Part shown: positions 57,557 through 64,000 of the stretch, piece after piece | Numbering within the stretch: the stretch's first letter is position 1 | How the letters are laid out: each line of letters begins with the position of its first letter | From: an uncultured Alphaproteobacteria bacterium | GTDB lineage: Bacteria > Pseudomonadota > Alphaproteobacteria > Rhodobacterales > Rhodobacteraceae | Assembly: GCA_902584635.1 (NCBI GenBank) | Contig: CACIAQ010000001.1 | Location: forward strand, 62,001 to 126,000 | Direction: 5' to 3' | DNA length: 64,000 nucleotides | Notes under the pieces: generated by a model | Told to the model about the DNA's origin: nothing | The model's input: the letters and a program-made list of their open reading frames with translations, nothing else | The model's database searches: none | Made by a program: the position numbers and the translations under genes

Positions 57557-58935
57557 GCATAGCGGTATATGATAGAGAGGTTTCTTTTCAAGAGATCTAT
57601 CAAAGCGTTGAAAAAAAAGCATACTACCAGAAGTTGATTACCCTGGTGTCCATAGGAGCGATTCTATTATATTTTGTGTTTTCGATTATTCAGTTTGATT
57701 TAGGCAGTATATCGAGAAAATGGAGTCCAGAGAGAGCATCGCGATTATTTTTGGATACATACGCGCACAAAGACCATGTGGTAATGAACTGGAAGGACAC
57801 TTCGAAAATATCTGTTAATTTTGAAGGAGATTATAGATATCAGTACCCTAGTTTCCCTGAGTGGTTAGAACGCATAGGAGATGGGAAAGACATCGCTATC
57901 CTTACCTTTAACAGTGGTAGCAAGGCAATCTTTAGAGACGATAAAATAATTTTCGAACAAAGTAAAAGTGAAGATAGAAAATTTATTTTTGGAATAGGTG
58001 ACAACGGAAAGCCTTACGCAGAAGCTTATGATAACGATGGAAACGAAAAAGATCTTCCTAACTGGATAAGAGTTACTGAGTCAAAGGTAGAAGTAAGACC
58101 ATCACTTTACGAGAGGATTCAAATTTATAAGAGAAAGGTGGAAGTACATAGATATGAATTCGGATGGAAGTATTTTTGGTTCGATTTTTTCAGCCCACTG
58201 AAAGATTATTCGCTTCCAGAGGCCTTATCGCTCATTTTTAGTAATGAAAGAATAGAACCTGACAAAACTAATTTTGAATTAGTTTTCTCTGAAATCAGTG
58301 ATAACGAACAATGGATGCACGGTACAGTCCTGTTCTCGATCTTGGAAACATTGCTTATGGCTGTTTTGGGCACGCTTTTGGCGTCTTTGCTCGGTTTGCC
58401 GCTCGCATTTCTGGCAGCATATAATATAACACCCTTCAAATTTGTTCGATTCTCGCTTCGTAGACTTTTTGATATGCTACGAGGAATAGACATGATCATT
58501 TGGTGCTTAATATTTGTAAGATCATTTGGCCCTGGTCTTTTCACAGGAATATTTGCGATAGCTTTCACCGATACAGGAACGTTGGGAAAGTTGATGTCGG
58601 AAGCAATAGAAAACGCTGATAATAAACAGCAGGAGGGTGTCAAATCTACTGGAGCATCAACTATACTCCAGCATAGATTTGGTATTATTCCCCAGATAAT
58701 GCCTGTTTTTATATCTCAGTCACTGTACTATCTGGAATCCAACACAAGAGGAGCGGTTATATTGGGTGCTATGGGCGCTGGAGGTATAGGCCTTCAACTT
58801 CTTGGGGCTATAAGAACGGGTAATGATTTTGAAAACGTTGGTTATATGGCAGTGTTAATTGTGCTACTGGTAACAGTCATGGATCAAATGTCAGCATTTT
58901 TGAGACGTTTTTTAATTGGAATAGAAAAAAATTAA
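57553..58935 (+). CDS. phnE: Phosphonate ABC transporter permease PhnE (second, long form)
   Basis: 460 residues. The C-terminal permease domain (about 255-460) is PhnE-like with SEAIENADNKQQEGVKSTGA and GAMGAGGIGLQL. The N-terminal 250 residues form a membrane helix (about 31-48) and a large non-membrane insert, probably periplasmic. The long form is typical of the second phnE in Rhodobacterales. Overlaps the first phnE by four bases. Confidence 0.9.
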   Translation: MSIAVYDREVSFQEIYQSVEKKAYYQKLITLVSIGAILLYFVFSIIQFDLGSISRKWSPERASRLFLDTYAHKDHVVMNWKDTSKISVNFEGDYRYQYPSFPEWLERIGDGKDIAILTFNSGSKAIFRDDKIIFEQSKSEDRKFIFGIGDNGKPYAEAYDNDGNEKDLPNWIRVTESKVEVRPSLYERIQIYKRKVEVHRYEFGWKYFWFDFFSPLKDYSLPEALSLIFSNERIEPDKTNFELVFSEISDNEQWMHGTVLFSILETLLMAVLGTLLASLLGLPLAFLAAYNITPFKFVRFSLRRLFDMLRGIDMIIWCLIFVRSFGPGLFTGIFAIAFTDTGTLGKLMSEAIENADNKQQEGVKSTGASTILQHRFGIIPQIMPVFISQSLYYLESNTRGAVILGAMGAGGIGLQLLGAIRTGNDFENVGYMAVLIVLLVTVMDQMSAFLRRFLIGIEKN

Positions 58936-58947
58936 AAGGAGGTTTGG

Positions 58948-59370
58948 ATGAAGGTTTTACTGACATTTTTTGTGTTATTTTGTAGTGTCGCTCTCGGTTT
59001 CGGTCAGGAACAGAAGGCTGGCAATGAGGCCAGTAGAAATACAGAGGAAACGTTTCAAAAGATAATAGACCAATGTGATAATACAGAGATTTTAGTTCTT
59101 AGAGCAAAAATTAGACTTGAAATCAGTAGAGCTACTGAATCCGCTGGGAAAGACGCAATGGGAATGTTAGAAAGTGCATACGAAGTTTGTAGTGAAGGAC
59201 AAGTTGAAAAAGCTGTTGAAATGGCAAAAAATGCTTATGAAATTGCTCGACAAGGAGTTACGGATAAATTTGGTCAGGTGGGAGATAATGCGGTGACTGA
59301 AGTTCAAAAAAACAGTGAGGATAAAAAAGTTAATAAGGAAGAACAAAAACCTTGGTGGAAGTTTTGGTGA
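58948..59370 (+). CDS. Small secreted helical protein of the phn operon, unknown function
   Basis: Not recognised. 140 residues with a signal peptide (VLLTFFVLFCSVALGFG, cleavage near residue 19), a helical middle with two conserved-looking cysteines (about 43 and 82), and an unusual acidic/basic tail ending in PWWKFW. A textbook AAGGAGG lies 6-7 bases before the ATG, so it should be well translated. It lies in the phn operon, 12 bases after phnE. Confidence 0.7.
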   Translation: MKVLLTFFVLFCSVALGFGQEQKAGNEASRNTEETFQKIIDQCDNTEILVLRAKIRLEISRATESAGKDAMGMLESAYEVCSEGQVEKAVEMAKNAYEIARQGVTDKFGQVGDNAVTEVQKNSEDKKVNKEEQKPWWKFW

Positions 59371-59392
59371 ATTAGAATTTCAAGACCAAAGC

Positions 59393-60010
59393 ATGACCCA
59401 AAATCTCTCAATCGAAAAACCGCTTATACACCAAGAGTGCAGCATAAAGAATAGCAACTTTGGACGCTTTGTAGAGATTGGAATGGGTACGCATCTTCTA
59501 AATGCTTTTGTCGGTGATTACTCTTACTGTGCAAGATATTGTGATTTTGCGAATGTTGAGATAGGGAAATTCTCTAATATAGCAAGCTTCGTTAGGATCG
59601 GTCCAACAGACCATCCTATGGATAAAGCATCTTTGCACCATTTTCTTTACCGCTCTAATGATTACTGGAAGGACCAGAAAGAGGATCACGAATTTTTTGC
59701 TGCCCGAGAAGCAAGATTGGCTAATGTTGGCCATGACACCTGGTTAGGCCATGGCTCAATTATTAAACCAGAAGTAATTATTGGACATGGCTCAATTATT
59801 GGAGCAGGAAGTGTTGTTACAAAAAATATTAAACCATATTCAATAGTGGCAGGAAATCCTGCAAGGCTTATAAGAATGCGATTTAACGATAAAGTTGTTG
59901 ATCAACTTATGGAAATGTCTTGGTGGGATTGGGATCATGATACGATAGGTCAACGGTTAAAGGATTTTAGAGAACTTTCAGTAGAGAGCTTCATAGAGAA
60001 GTTTTCTTAA
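59393..60010 (+). CDS. Phosphonate-cluster hexapeptide-repeat acyltransferase
   Basis: 205-residue left-handed beta-helix transferase: FGRFVEIGMGTHLLNAFVGD, FSNIASFVRIGPTDHPM and IIGAGSVVTKNIKPYSIVAG. It matches the hexapeptide-repeat transferase subfamily regularly found in phn operons, whose members probably acetylate aminophosphonates so that C-P lyase can act (role inferred). ATG 59393 is chosen to match the family. The end overlaps phnM convergently by four bases. Confidence 0.88.
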   Translation: MTQNLSIEKPLIHQECSIKNSNFGRFVEIGMGTHLLNAFVGDYSYCARYCDFANVEIGKFSNIASFVRIGPTDHPMDKASLHHFLYRSNDYWKDQKEDHEFFAAREARLANVGHDTWLGHGSIIKPEVIIGHGSIIGAGSVVTKNIKPYSIVAGNPARLIRMRFNDKVVDQLMEMSWWDWDHDTIGQRLKDFRELSVESFIEKFS

Positions 60011-61164
60011 GCAGCGCTTAAACTACCCACGAGCTCATCAGACACAAAAAAAGGAATTCCCCTACAGAAGACAGCGACAATTTTTCTATTATCGGGGTTT
60101 AATATCAGTAAGTCAGCTTGGGCATTATCTACTAACTCTCCTCTATCAGCTAAATTTAAAAGCCTAGCTGGATTAGTCGAGATCATCTTATACGAGTTCT
60201 CAAATGACCTAACCTTCATATCAGCCATTTTCCATACCGACTCTAAGAGCGCTGGGTAGTAGTAATCAGAAACCAAGCAGTCAACTAGATCACTTTTAAC
60301 TAATTTTATTGCATCTATGTTTCCAGCTTGTGATCCTCCTCTCATGATATTTGGTGCTCCCATTATGACACCGTTGTTATTTTTCTTTGCTGCCTCAGCC
60401 GCTTGCAAAGTTGTTGGAAATTCGCAGATGTAAGCCCCGAGTGAATTATAATACTCTCTGTCTGAAGGGCTATCGTCATCATGTGATCCAAGGGTAATGT
60501 TTCTTCTTTTCAGTTCTCCTGAGAGTTCTTCAAGAAACCCCTTAACTCTCACATTATTCTTCAAGTAACCCTTTACAATGTTTATATGTTGCTCGCCAGT
60601 TCTACCTGTTTGACCAGCCCAAGCCTCGATCCTCGGTTTATCGTTTTCCCACTTTTTAATTGCCTCAGGCAAATGGTTGTTAAAGACTAAGTAGTCAATA
60701 TTAAATTGATCTATAAGATCAATAAGATATTTTTTCTCGTCAATCAGGTGTGTTTCAAATCTTATTTGAAGCCGTAGATCGGGCAAAAAGTCATTTTTTA
60801 GTATTTTTAAAGACGTTAGCAATTCAGTAGTAAACTCAGGACTTCTGTATCCACCTTCCCAAGAATAGCATTGAGCTAAATAGGCAGTGGTAATTCCATT
60901 ATATATTAATTCGTTACTTAAATTTTTGAGGGCTATTGTATGTTTTACCGGAGCGGAAGGTCTTGGGAATAAGTGGCGTTCGAAGCCATCCCCATGAAGA
61001 TCTATTATTCCGGGAAGAACGTAGAAATTCCCCATGTTATAATGCCTATATGGGCTACTTTCCCTATCTAATTGAATTTTACCTTGTTCAATGGTTAAGC
61101 TTTCCTTTTGAAGTTTGCCATCAATTAAAACGTTAGAGCTAGAGAAAGAAAAATCTGAAAACAT
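60007..61164 (-). CDS. phnM: alpha-D-ribose 1-methylphosphonate 5-triphosphate diphosphohydrolase PhnM
   Basis: Amidohydrolase that converts RPnTP to RPnP in the C-P lyase pathway. Metal-site motifs: LPGIIDLHGDGFERHLFPRP (about 48), TLGSHDDDSPSDREYYN and MGAPNIMRGGSQAGN; the C-terminal NPARLLNLADRGEL is typical. ATG 61164 (385 residues) aligns with the family, whereas ATG 61179 adds five residues and would lie within the -10 region of the promoter. Opposite in strand to the rest of phn, as often in this order. Confidence 0.93.
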   Translation of the reverse strand: MFSDFSFSSSNVLIDGKLQKESLTIEQGKIQLDRESSPYRHYNMGNFYVLPGIIDLHGDGFERHLFPRPSAPVKHTIALKNLSNELIYNGITTAYLAQCYSWEGGYRSPEFTTELLTSLKILKNDFLPDLRLQIRFETHLIDEKKYLIDLIDQFNIDYLVFNNHLPEAIKKWENDKPRIEAWAGQTGRTGEQHINIVKGYLKNNVRVKGFLEELSGELKRRNITLGSHDDDSPSDREYYNSLGAYICEFPTTLQAAEAAKKNNNGVIMGAPNIMRGGSQAGNIDAIKLVKSDLVDCLVSDYYYPALLESVWKMADMKVRSFENSYKMISTNPARLLNLADRGELVDNAQADLLILNPDNRKIVAVFCRGIPFFVSDELVGSLSAA

Positions 61165-61170
61165 AGTGTC

Positions 61171-61215
61171 GGTATACATCTAAATTATGACAAGAATGTT
61201 ACAAAAAGTTTACAA
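61171..61215 (-). promoter_or_regulatory. Triple Pho box and -10 before phnM
   Basis: On the minus strand three units at exact 11-base spacing: TTGTAAACTTT, TTGTAACATTC, TTGTCATAATT (61215-61183). Ten bases after the last heptamer lies TATACC (61176-61171), a plausible -10. The transcript would start at about the phnM ATG (61164), so it could be leaderless. Confidence 0.7.
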
Positions 61216-61268
61216 AAATTTCTCAATTTTTAAGGTTACTTTCCTAATACTACTGATATCGTCATAGG

Positions 61269-62489
61269 ATGACTTTGTGGAAGATTTTCATTACATTTCT
61301 TTCTTTAGGCTTTACATCCTTTGGAGGACCTACCGCCCATATAGGTTTTTTTAGAGAAAAGTTTGTAGAGCGGATGAAGATTATCGATGATATGAGATTC
61401 ACGCATTTACTATCGATAACACAAGCATTGCCAGGACCAACTTCGAGTCAATTAGCATTAGCTATTGGGTTGCAGCAAGGAGGGATTATTAGTGGTCACC
61501 TAGCCTTATTAGCATTCAGCCTACCATCAACTTTTATAATGATTGCTTTTGCTCTATTTATATCCAACGATTTGGTGGTTTTAAGTTCCTTAACTATTGT
61601 TGGATTATCGTCCATCTCTATTCCTATCGTGGGGAAGGCGGTCTATTCAATGTTTAAGATGTTTTGTAATGATAACTTGGACAAAATAGGGTTTATAATT
61701 TTTTCCGGTATTTTAATTTTTACTAACTTATTACTATACCCTATCGCGATTCTTCTTGTTGGCTGGATATATGGTGTGCTTTCAACCAATGACACTGTTA
61801 AAGGACCAAATTTTTCTAACCAGTTGAAAATAGGGAACAGTATACATTCTATTCTCTGTCTTTTTATTCTTGTGATTTTATTAATTTTTTCGAATGTTAT
61901 CAGTTTAGAAGGCGTTCCTGCAATATGCCGGGACTTTTTCAATATGAGTTTTTTGGTTTTTGGAGGTGGTCACGTTGTGCTCCCGTTGTTAGAGGGTGTA
62001 GTTGTCCAGAATGGCTTTATATCTTCGGAAGATTTTATGCTTGGCTATGGAATGGCCCAAGCTATTCCTGGACCACTATTTTCTTTTGCTGCGTATCTTG
62101 GTGCTCTATTAGGCGACGTGTCAGATCAGAAAAAGCTCTTGTACTCATTAATTCTACTAATTTCTCTTTATGGCTCCACCTTACTTCTCGTAGCTCCTGC
62201 AATAAACTTTTGGAATGTTCTTCAAAGACATAGAATTTTTCTGCGGGGAATAAGGGGAGTAAATGTAGCTGTAACCTCAATTCTATTTGTAAGTTTTTTG
62301 GCTTTTGTTATACCATCGATAGCAACATCAGAAACATCGATTATTTTAATTCTAATTTCCTTCATCCTGATTTTTTATCTACGGATGTCACCTTGGCTAT
62401 CTCTTATTTTTTTAGGCCTTATGGGCGCTTGCTTCACTCAACTTAAACATTACGGATTGGATTTAAATACATTGACGAATATTATTTAA
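61269..62489 (+). CDS. chrA: Chromate transporter family protein (ChrA)
   Basis: 406 residues, a two-domain CHR transporter: SLGFTSFGGPTAHIGFFREK and TQALPGPTSSQLALAIGL in the first half, MSFLVFGGGHVVLPLLEGVV and GYGMAQAIPGPLFSFAAYLG in the second. Twelve or so membrane helices. Known members expel chromate; the cargo here is unproven. It is divergent from phnM and lies between phnM and phnG, an odd place for this family. Confidence 0.9.
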   Translation: MTLWKIFITFLSLGFTSFGGPTAHIGFFREKFVERMKIIDDMRFTHLLSITQALPGPTSSQLALAIGLQQGGIISGHLALLAFSLPSTFIMIAFALFISNDLVVLSSLTIVGLSSISIPIVGKAVYSMFKMFCNDNLDKIGFIIFSGILIFTNLLLYPIAILLVGWIYGVLSTNDTVKGPNFSNQLKIGNSIHSILCLFILVILLIFSNVISLEGVPAICRDFFNMSFLVFGGGHVVLPLLEGVVVQNGFISSEDFMLGYGMAQAIPGPLFSFAAYLGALLGDVSDQKKLLYSLILLISLYGSTLLLVAPAINFWNVLQRHRIFLRGIRGVNVAVTSILFVSFLAFVIPSIATSETSIILILISFILIFYLRMSPWLSLIFLGLMGACFTQLKHYGLDLNTLTNII

Positions 62490-62640
62490 ACCCAGATCTA
62501 TTGACGTGAACCGTGTTAGATATAAGAAGGCCTTGCCTGATTTTCTCGGCCTTTTTTACTTTTCCTAAAGCGTAAGCTTTCAATAGCTTAGTTTGCTTTT
62601 TTCTGAAAAAATTCTCTGATTTTACTGTTCGAAACCTCAT
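62482..62640 (-). CDS. Small basic protein of unknown function
   Basis: A 52-codon frame from ATG 62640 with GAGGGG 5 bases upstream, reading RFRTVKSENFFRKKQTKLLK and on to a TAA at 62482. It is rich in lysine and arginine (about a third) and lacks membrane segments. It is convergent with chrA and overlaps its last 8 bases. Not recognised; the strong ribosome site is the main support. The chrA terminator stem falls inside it on the other strand. Confidence 0.45.
   Translation of the reverse strand: MRFRTVKSENFFRKKQTKLLKAYALGKVKKAEKIRQGLLISNTVHVNRSGFK
62526..62557 (+). terminator. Candidate terminator after chrA
   Basis: AAGGCC (62527-62532) and GGCCTT (62548-62553) form a 6-base-pair stem with a 15-base loop, running into T residues (62552-62557). 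The loop is long for an efficient terminator. Confidence 0.45.
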
Positions 62641-62719
62641 TTTTCCCCTCAATCTGACTTTTTTTACAAATTATGATACATATAAATATAAAAAAATCAA
62701 CAATAATAATGCTTTACTT

Positions 62720-62760
62720 AGTCATATTTCTGTCATATAAATGTCATCATAATGTATTAT
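62720..62760 (+). promoter_or_regulatory. Pho box at the Sel1-repeat gene
   Basis: Three repeats at 11-base spacing: AGTCATATTTC (62720), TGTCATATAAA (62731), TGTCATCATAA (62742). Candidate -10 elements are CATAAT (62748-62753), exactly ten bases after the second heptamer, or TATTAT (62755-62760). Both would start transcription after the apparent ATG at 62752. Confidence 0.7.
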
Positions 62761-63519
62761 TCAAAAAAATACGCTAAGAAATTCCCATACATTTTAGTAT
62801 TCATAGCATTTGTCTCGCTTTTAGTGATCGATTTAACTGGTAAAAAAAAAGAGAAAGATGATATTAGTTTCACGGAGCTCAGCTTCAATAAGGTAATGGC
62901 CTATTCGGGCCATCCGGAATATCAATACAAATTAGGAAGGGCGTATGATAAAGGGCTGTTGGTGTTACAAAATAATGAAGTGGCTATAAAATGGTATAAA
63001 AAAGCAGCAAAAAAAAAGCACCCTAAAGCTATGACTAACTTAGCATATTTTTATGATCAGGGATTAGTGCTAGAAAAAAACAAAGGTAGAGCTCTTGACC
63101 TTTATTTGGATGCTGCAAGGTTAGGTAATTCGGTGGCTCAATACAATGTGGCTCTCATGTACGAGAGTGGAGAAGGCTCTCCAGTAAATATTACAAGAGC
63201 AAAATATTGGTACCTTTTGGCTGCCGAGGGTGGAGATTATCATGCACAATATAACTTGGCGCTATTACTTGAAAAAGGTAAATGCATCAAGCAAGACCTC
63301 AAGAGAGCTCTTTATTGGTATGAAAAAGCTGCCTCATCAGGCTTAGTAGAGGCACAATTTAATTTAGGCTACATGCATCATATGGGAATCGGCACGAAGC
63401 AAAGCTTTTCCGAGGCAATGAAGTGGTATTTGTCAGCTGCTGATAATGGTGATAATGATGCAAAGTTCAATTTGGAGCAAATAAGGATTTTTCTTAAAGA
63501 AAAAGCTCATAGAACTTAA
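62752..63519 (+). CDS. Sel1-repeat (TPR-like) protein under Pho control
   Basis: 255 residues from ATG 62752 with one N-terminal membrane helix (about 13-28) and then roughly five Sel1-like repeats of 36 residues (for example AEGGDYHAQYNLALLLEKGK and SGLVEAQFNLGYMHHMGIG). Such proteins are scaffolds or signal adaptors; no function is known. The ATG overlaps the Pho box. A Pho-driven transcript would need a later start, GTG 62824 or ATG 62896, the latter removing the membrane helix. It lies between chrA and phnG. Confidence 0.8.
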   Translation: MYYSKKYAKKFPYILVFIAFVSLLVIDLTGKKKEKDDISFTELSFNKVMAYSGHPEYQYKLGRAYDKGLLVLQNNEVAIKWYKKAAKKKHPKAMTNLAYFYDQGLVLEKNKGRALDLYLDAARLGNSVAQYNVALMYESGEGSPVNITRAKYWYLLAAEGGDYHAQYNLALLLEKGKCIKQDLKRALYWYEKAASSGLVEAQFNLGYMHHMGIGTKQSFSEAMKWYLSAADNGDNDAKFNLEQIRIFLKEKAHRT

Positions 63520-63520
63520 T

Positions 63521-63539
63521 CTGTCATGTTCTTGTCATA
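63521..63539 (+). promoter_or_regulatory. Pho box before phnG
   Basis: CTGTCATGTTCTTGTCATA holds two near-consensus heptamers, TGTCATG (63522) and TGTCATA (63533), spaced 11 bases apart. A possible -10 is TATAGG at 63561. It lies 68 bases before the phnG ATG and just past the Sel1-gene stop. Confidence 0.75.
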
Positions 63540-63607
63540 ATTTTCAAATAGACAGCAAACTATAGGTTAGTCTGAAACCGATTTAATTATGAACCGTATG
63601 GGTAAGC

Positions 63608-64000
63608 ATGTCACTAGTCAGGTCTAAATGGTTGAGCTATTTAGCAAAATCATCTGAATCCGATCTCGTTGGGTTGTATGAGTCTACTGGGTTAGATCCG
63701 AGCTATACTTATCTGAGAAAACCGGAAATAGGCACAATTATGGCGACAGCGAGGATTGGAAACACTGGGCAAAAATTTAATGCAGGCGAAATTTCCGTTA
63801 CGCGATGCTCTATTCAATTAGAAGACGGTAAGTTAGTTGGTCATGGATATGTGCAAGGTAGAAGTAAAAAGAAGTCGACAGTTGCTGCGCTATGTGACGC
63901 TTTAATGCAAAGCGATAAAAGGACCTTAATTGAAAGTAAAATAGTAATAAAACTAAAAGAAATTGAGAAAAAAAGACATGACTTAATTAAAAGAAAGGCA
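63608..64000 (+). CDS. phnG: C-P lyase subunit PhnG, 5' part (cut by window edge)
   Basis: Open to the window end, 131 codons seen. Subunit of the PhnGHIJ core that moves phosphonate from adenine nucleotide to ribose. The N-terminus RSKWLSYLAKSSESDLVGLY and the conserved KFNAGEISVTRCSIQLEDG (about 57-75) followed by GHGYVQGR identify it. ATG 63608 is the only in-frame start; upstream ATGs at 63589 and 63598 are out of frame. The rest of phnG and probably phnH-I-J-K-L follow outside the window. Confidence 0.92.
   Translation, partial: MSLVRSKWLSYLAKSSESDLVGLYESTGLDPSYTYLRKPEIGTIMATARIGNTGQKFNAGEISVTRCSIQLEDGKLVGHGYVQGRSKKKSTVAALCDALMQSDKRTLIESKIVIKLKEIEKKRHDLIKRKA

Noticed and set aside
62145..62280. 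Coding on the minus strand within chrA and similar long shadow frames in pstC, rho and nusA
   Set aside because: They lie opposite well-supported genes, lack ribosome sites and have no recognisable motifs.
1..64000. CRISPR arrays, insertion sequences, prophage, rRNA and tRNA genes
   Set aside because: No spaced direct repeats of array length, no transposase or integrase frames, and no rRNA or tRNA signatures were found by eye; a covariance-model scan would be decisive for tRNAs.

Overview
The window is one contiguous, AT-rich, gene-dense stretch of an alphaproteobacterial chromosome. Gene order and protein families point to the order Rhodobacterales, probably a small-genome, low-GC pelagic (Roseobacter-like) lineage. 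The main evidence is the block rph-rdgB-hemW/parB-parA-rsmG-mnmG-mnmE-rho-hemE, then aroE-coaE-dnaQ-secB-tim44-smr/hslU-hslV, infB-ylxR-nusA-rimP, a DUF1674 protein, rsmB-heparinase-purH, and hemC-hemD-mitofilin-hemY. I saw no rRNA, tRNA, insertion sequence, phage or CRISPR array. The lineage is inferred from gene content and is not proven.

Region 1 (1-22 kb) is origin-proximal housekeeping. Two parS palindromes (4852-4867 and 6748-6763) lie beside parAB. Transcription diverges at the hemE/aroE gap (10483-10764), which is the expected place for oriC in alphaproteobacteria and holds near-DnaA boxes. Leftward from it run hemE, rho, mnmE, mnmG, rsmG, parA and parB; rightward run aroE, coaE and dnaQ. 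Farther right are protein export (secB), the HslUV protease and the rimP-nusA-ylxR-infB translation/transcription operon. parA has no ATG, GTG or TTG before its P-loop and seems to start at ATC. smr is split by a frameshift in an A11 run.

Region 2 (22-36 kb) holds rsmB, a heparinase-like gene, purH, a Trm112-family protein, a Lon N-domain protein, a thioredoxin/TPR chaperone, an HD hydrolase, ahcY, tsaD and the haem operon hemC-hemD-mitofilin-hemY. hemD appears to start at ATT.

Region 3 (36-39.5 kb) has an MFS transporter, a flavin oxidase-like protein, a ketopantoate-reductase-like enzyme and a secreted protein of unknown function.

Region 4 (39.6-64 kb, running off the right edge) is a phosphorus-stress island. 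It contains plcP-agt (replacement of phospholipid by glycolipid); an inward-reading run gapdh-arsJ-phoR-pstS-pstC-pstA-pstB-phoU-phoB (arsenate detoxification fused to phosphate sensing and uptake); aldehyde and iron-alcohol dehydrogenases with an EamA transporter; and then phnC-D-E-E, a small secreted protein, a hexapeptide acyltransferase, phnM, chrA, a Sel1-repeat gene and the 5' part of phnG (C-P lyase phosphonate use). Pho-box-like direct repeats with 11-bp spacing precede gapdh, phnC, phnM, the Sel1 gene and phnG. This suggests that PhoB switches on phosphate uptake, arsenate export, lipid remodelling (weaker site) and phosphonate breakdown together. The strongest candidates for something new are the PhoB-linked arsenate arm, the Sel1-repeat protein and the 140-residue secreted protein.
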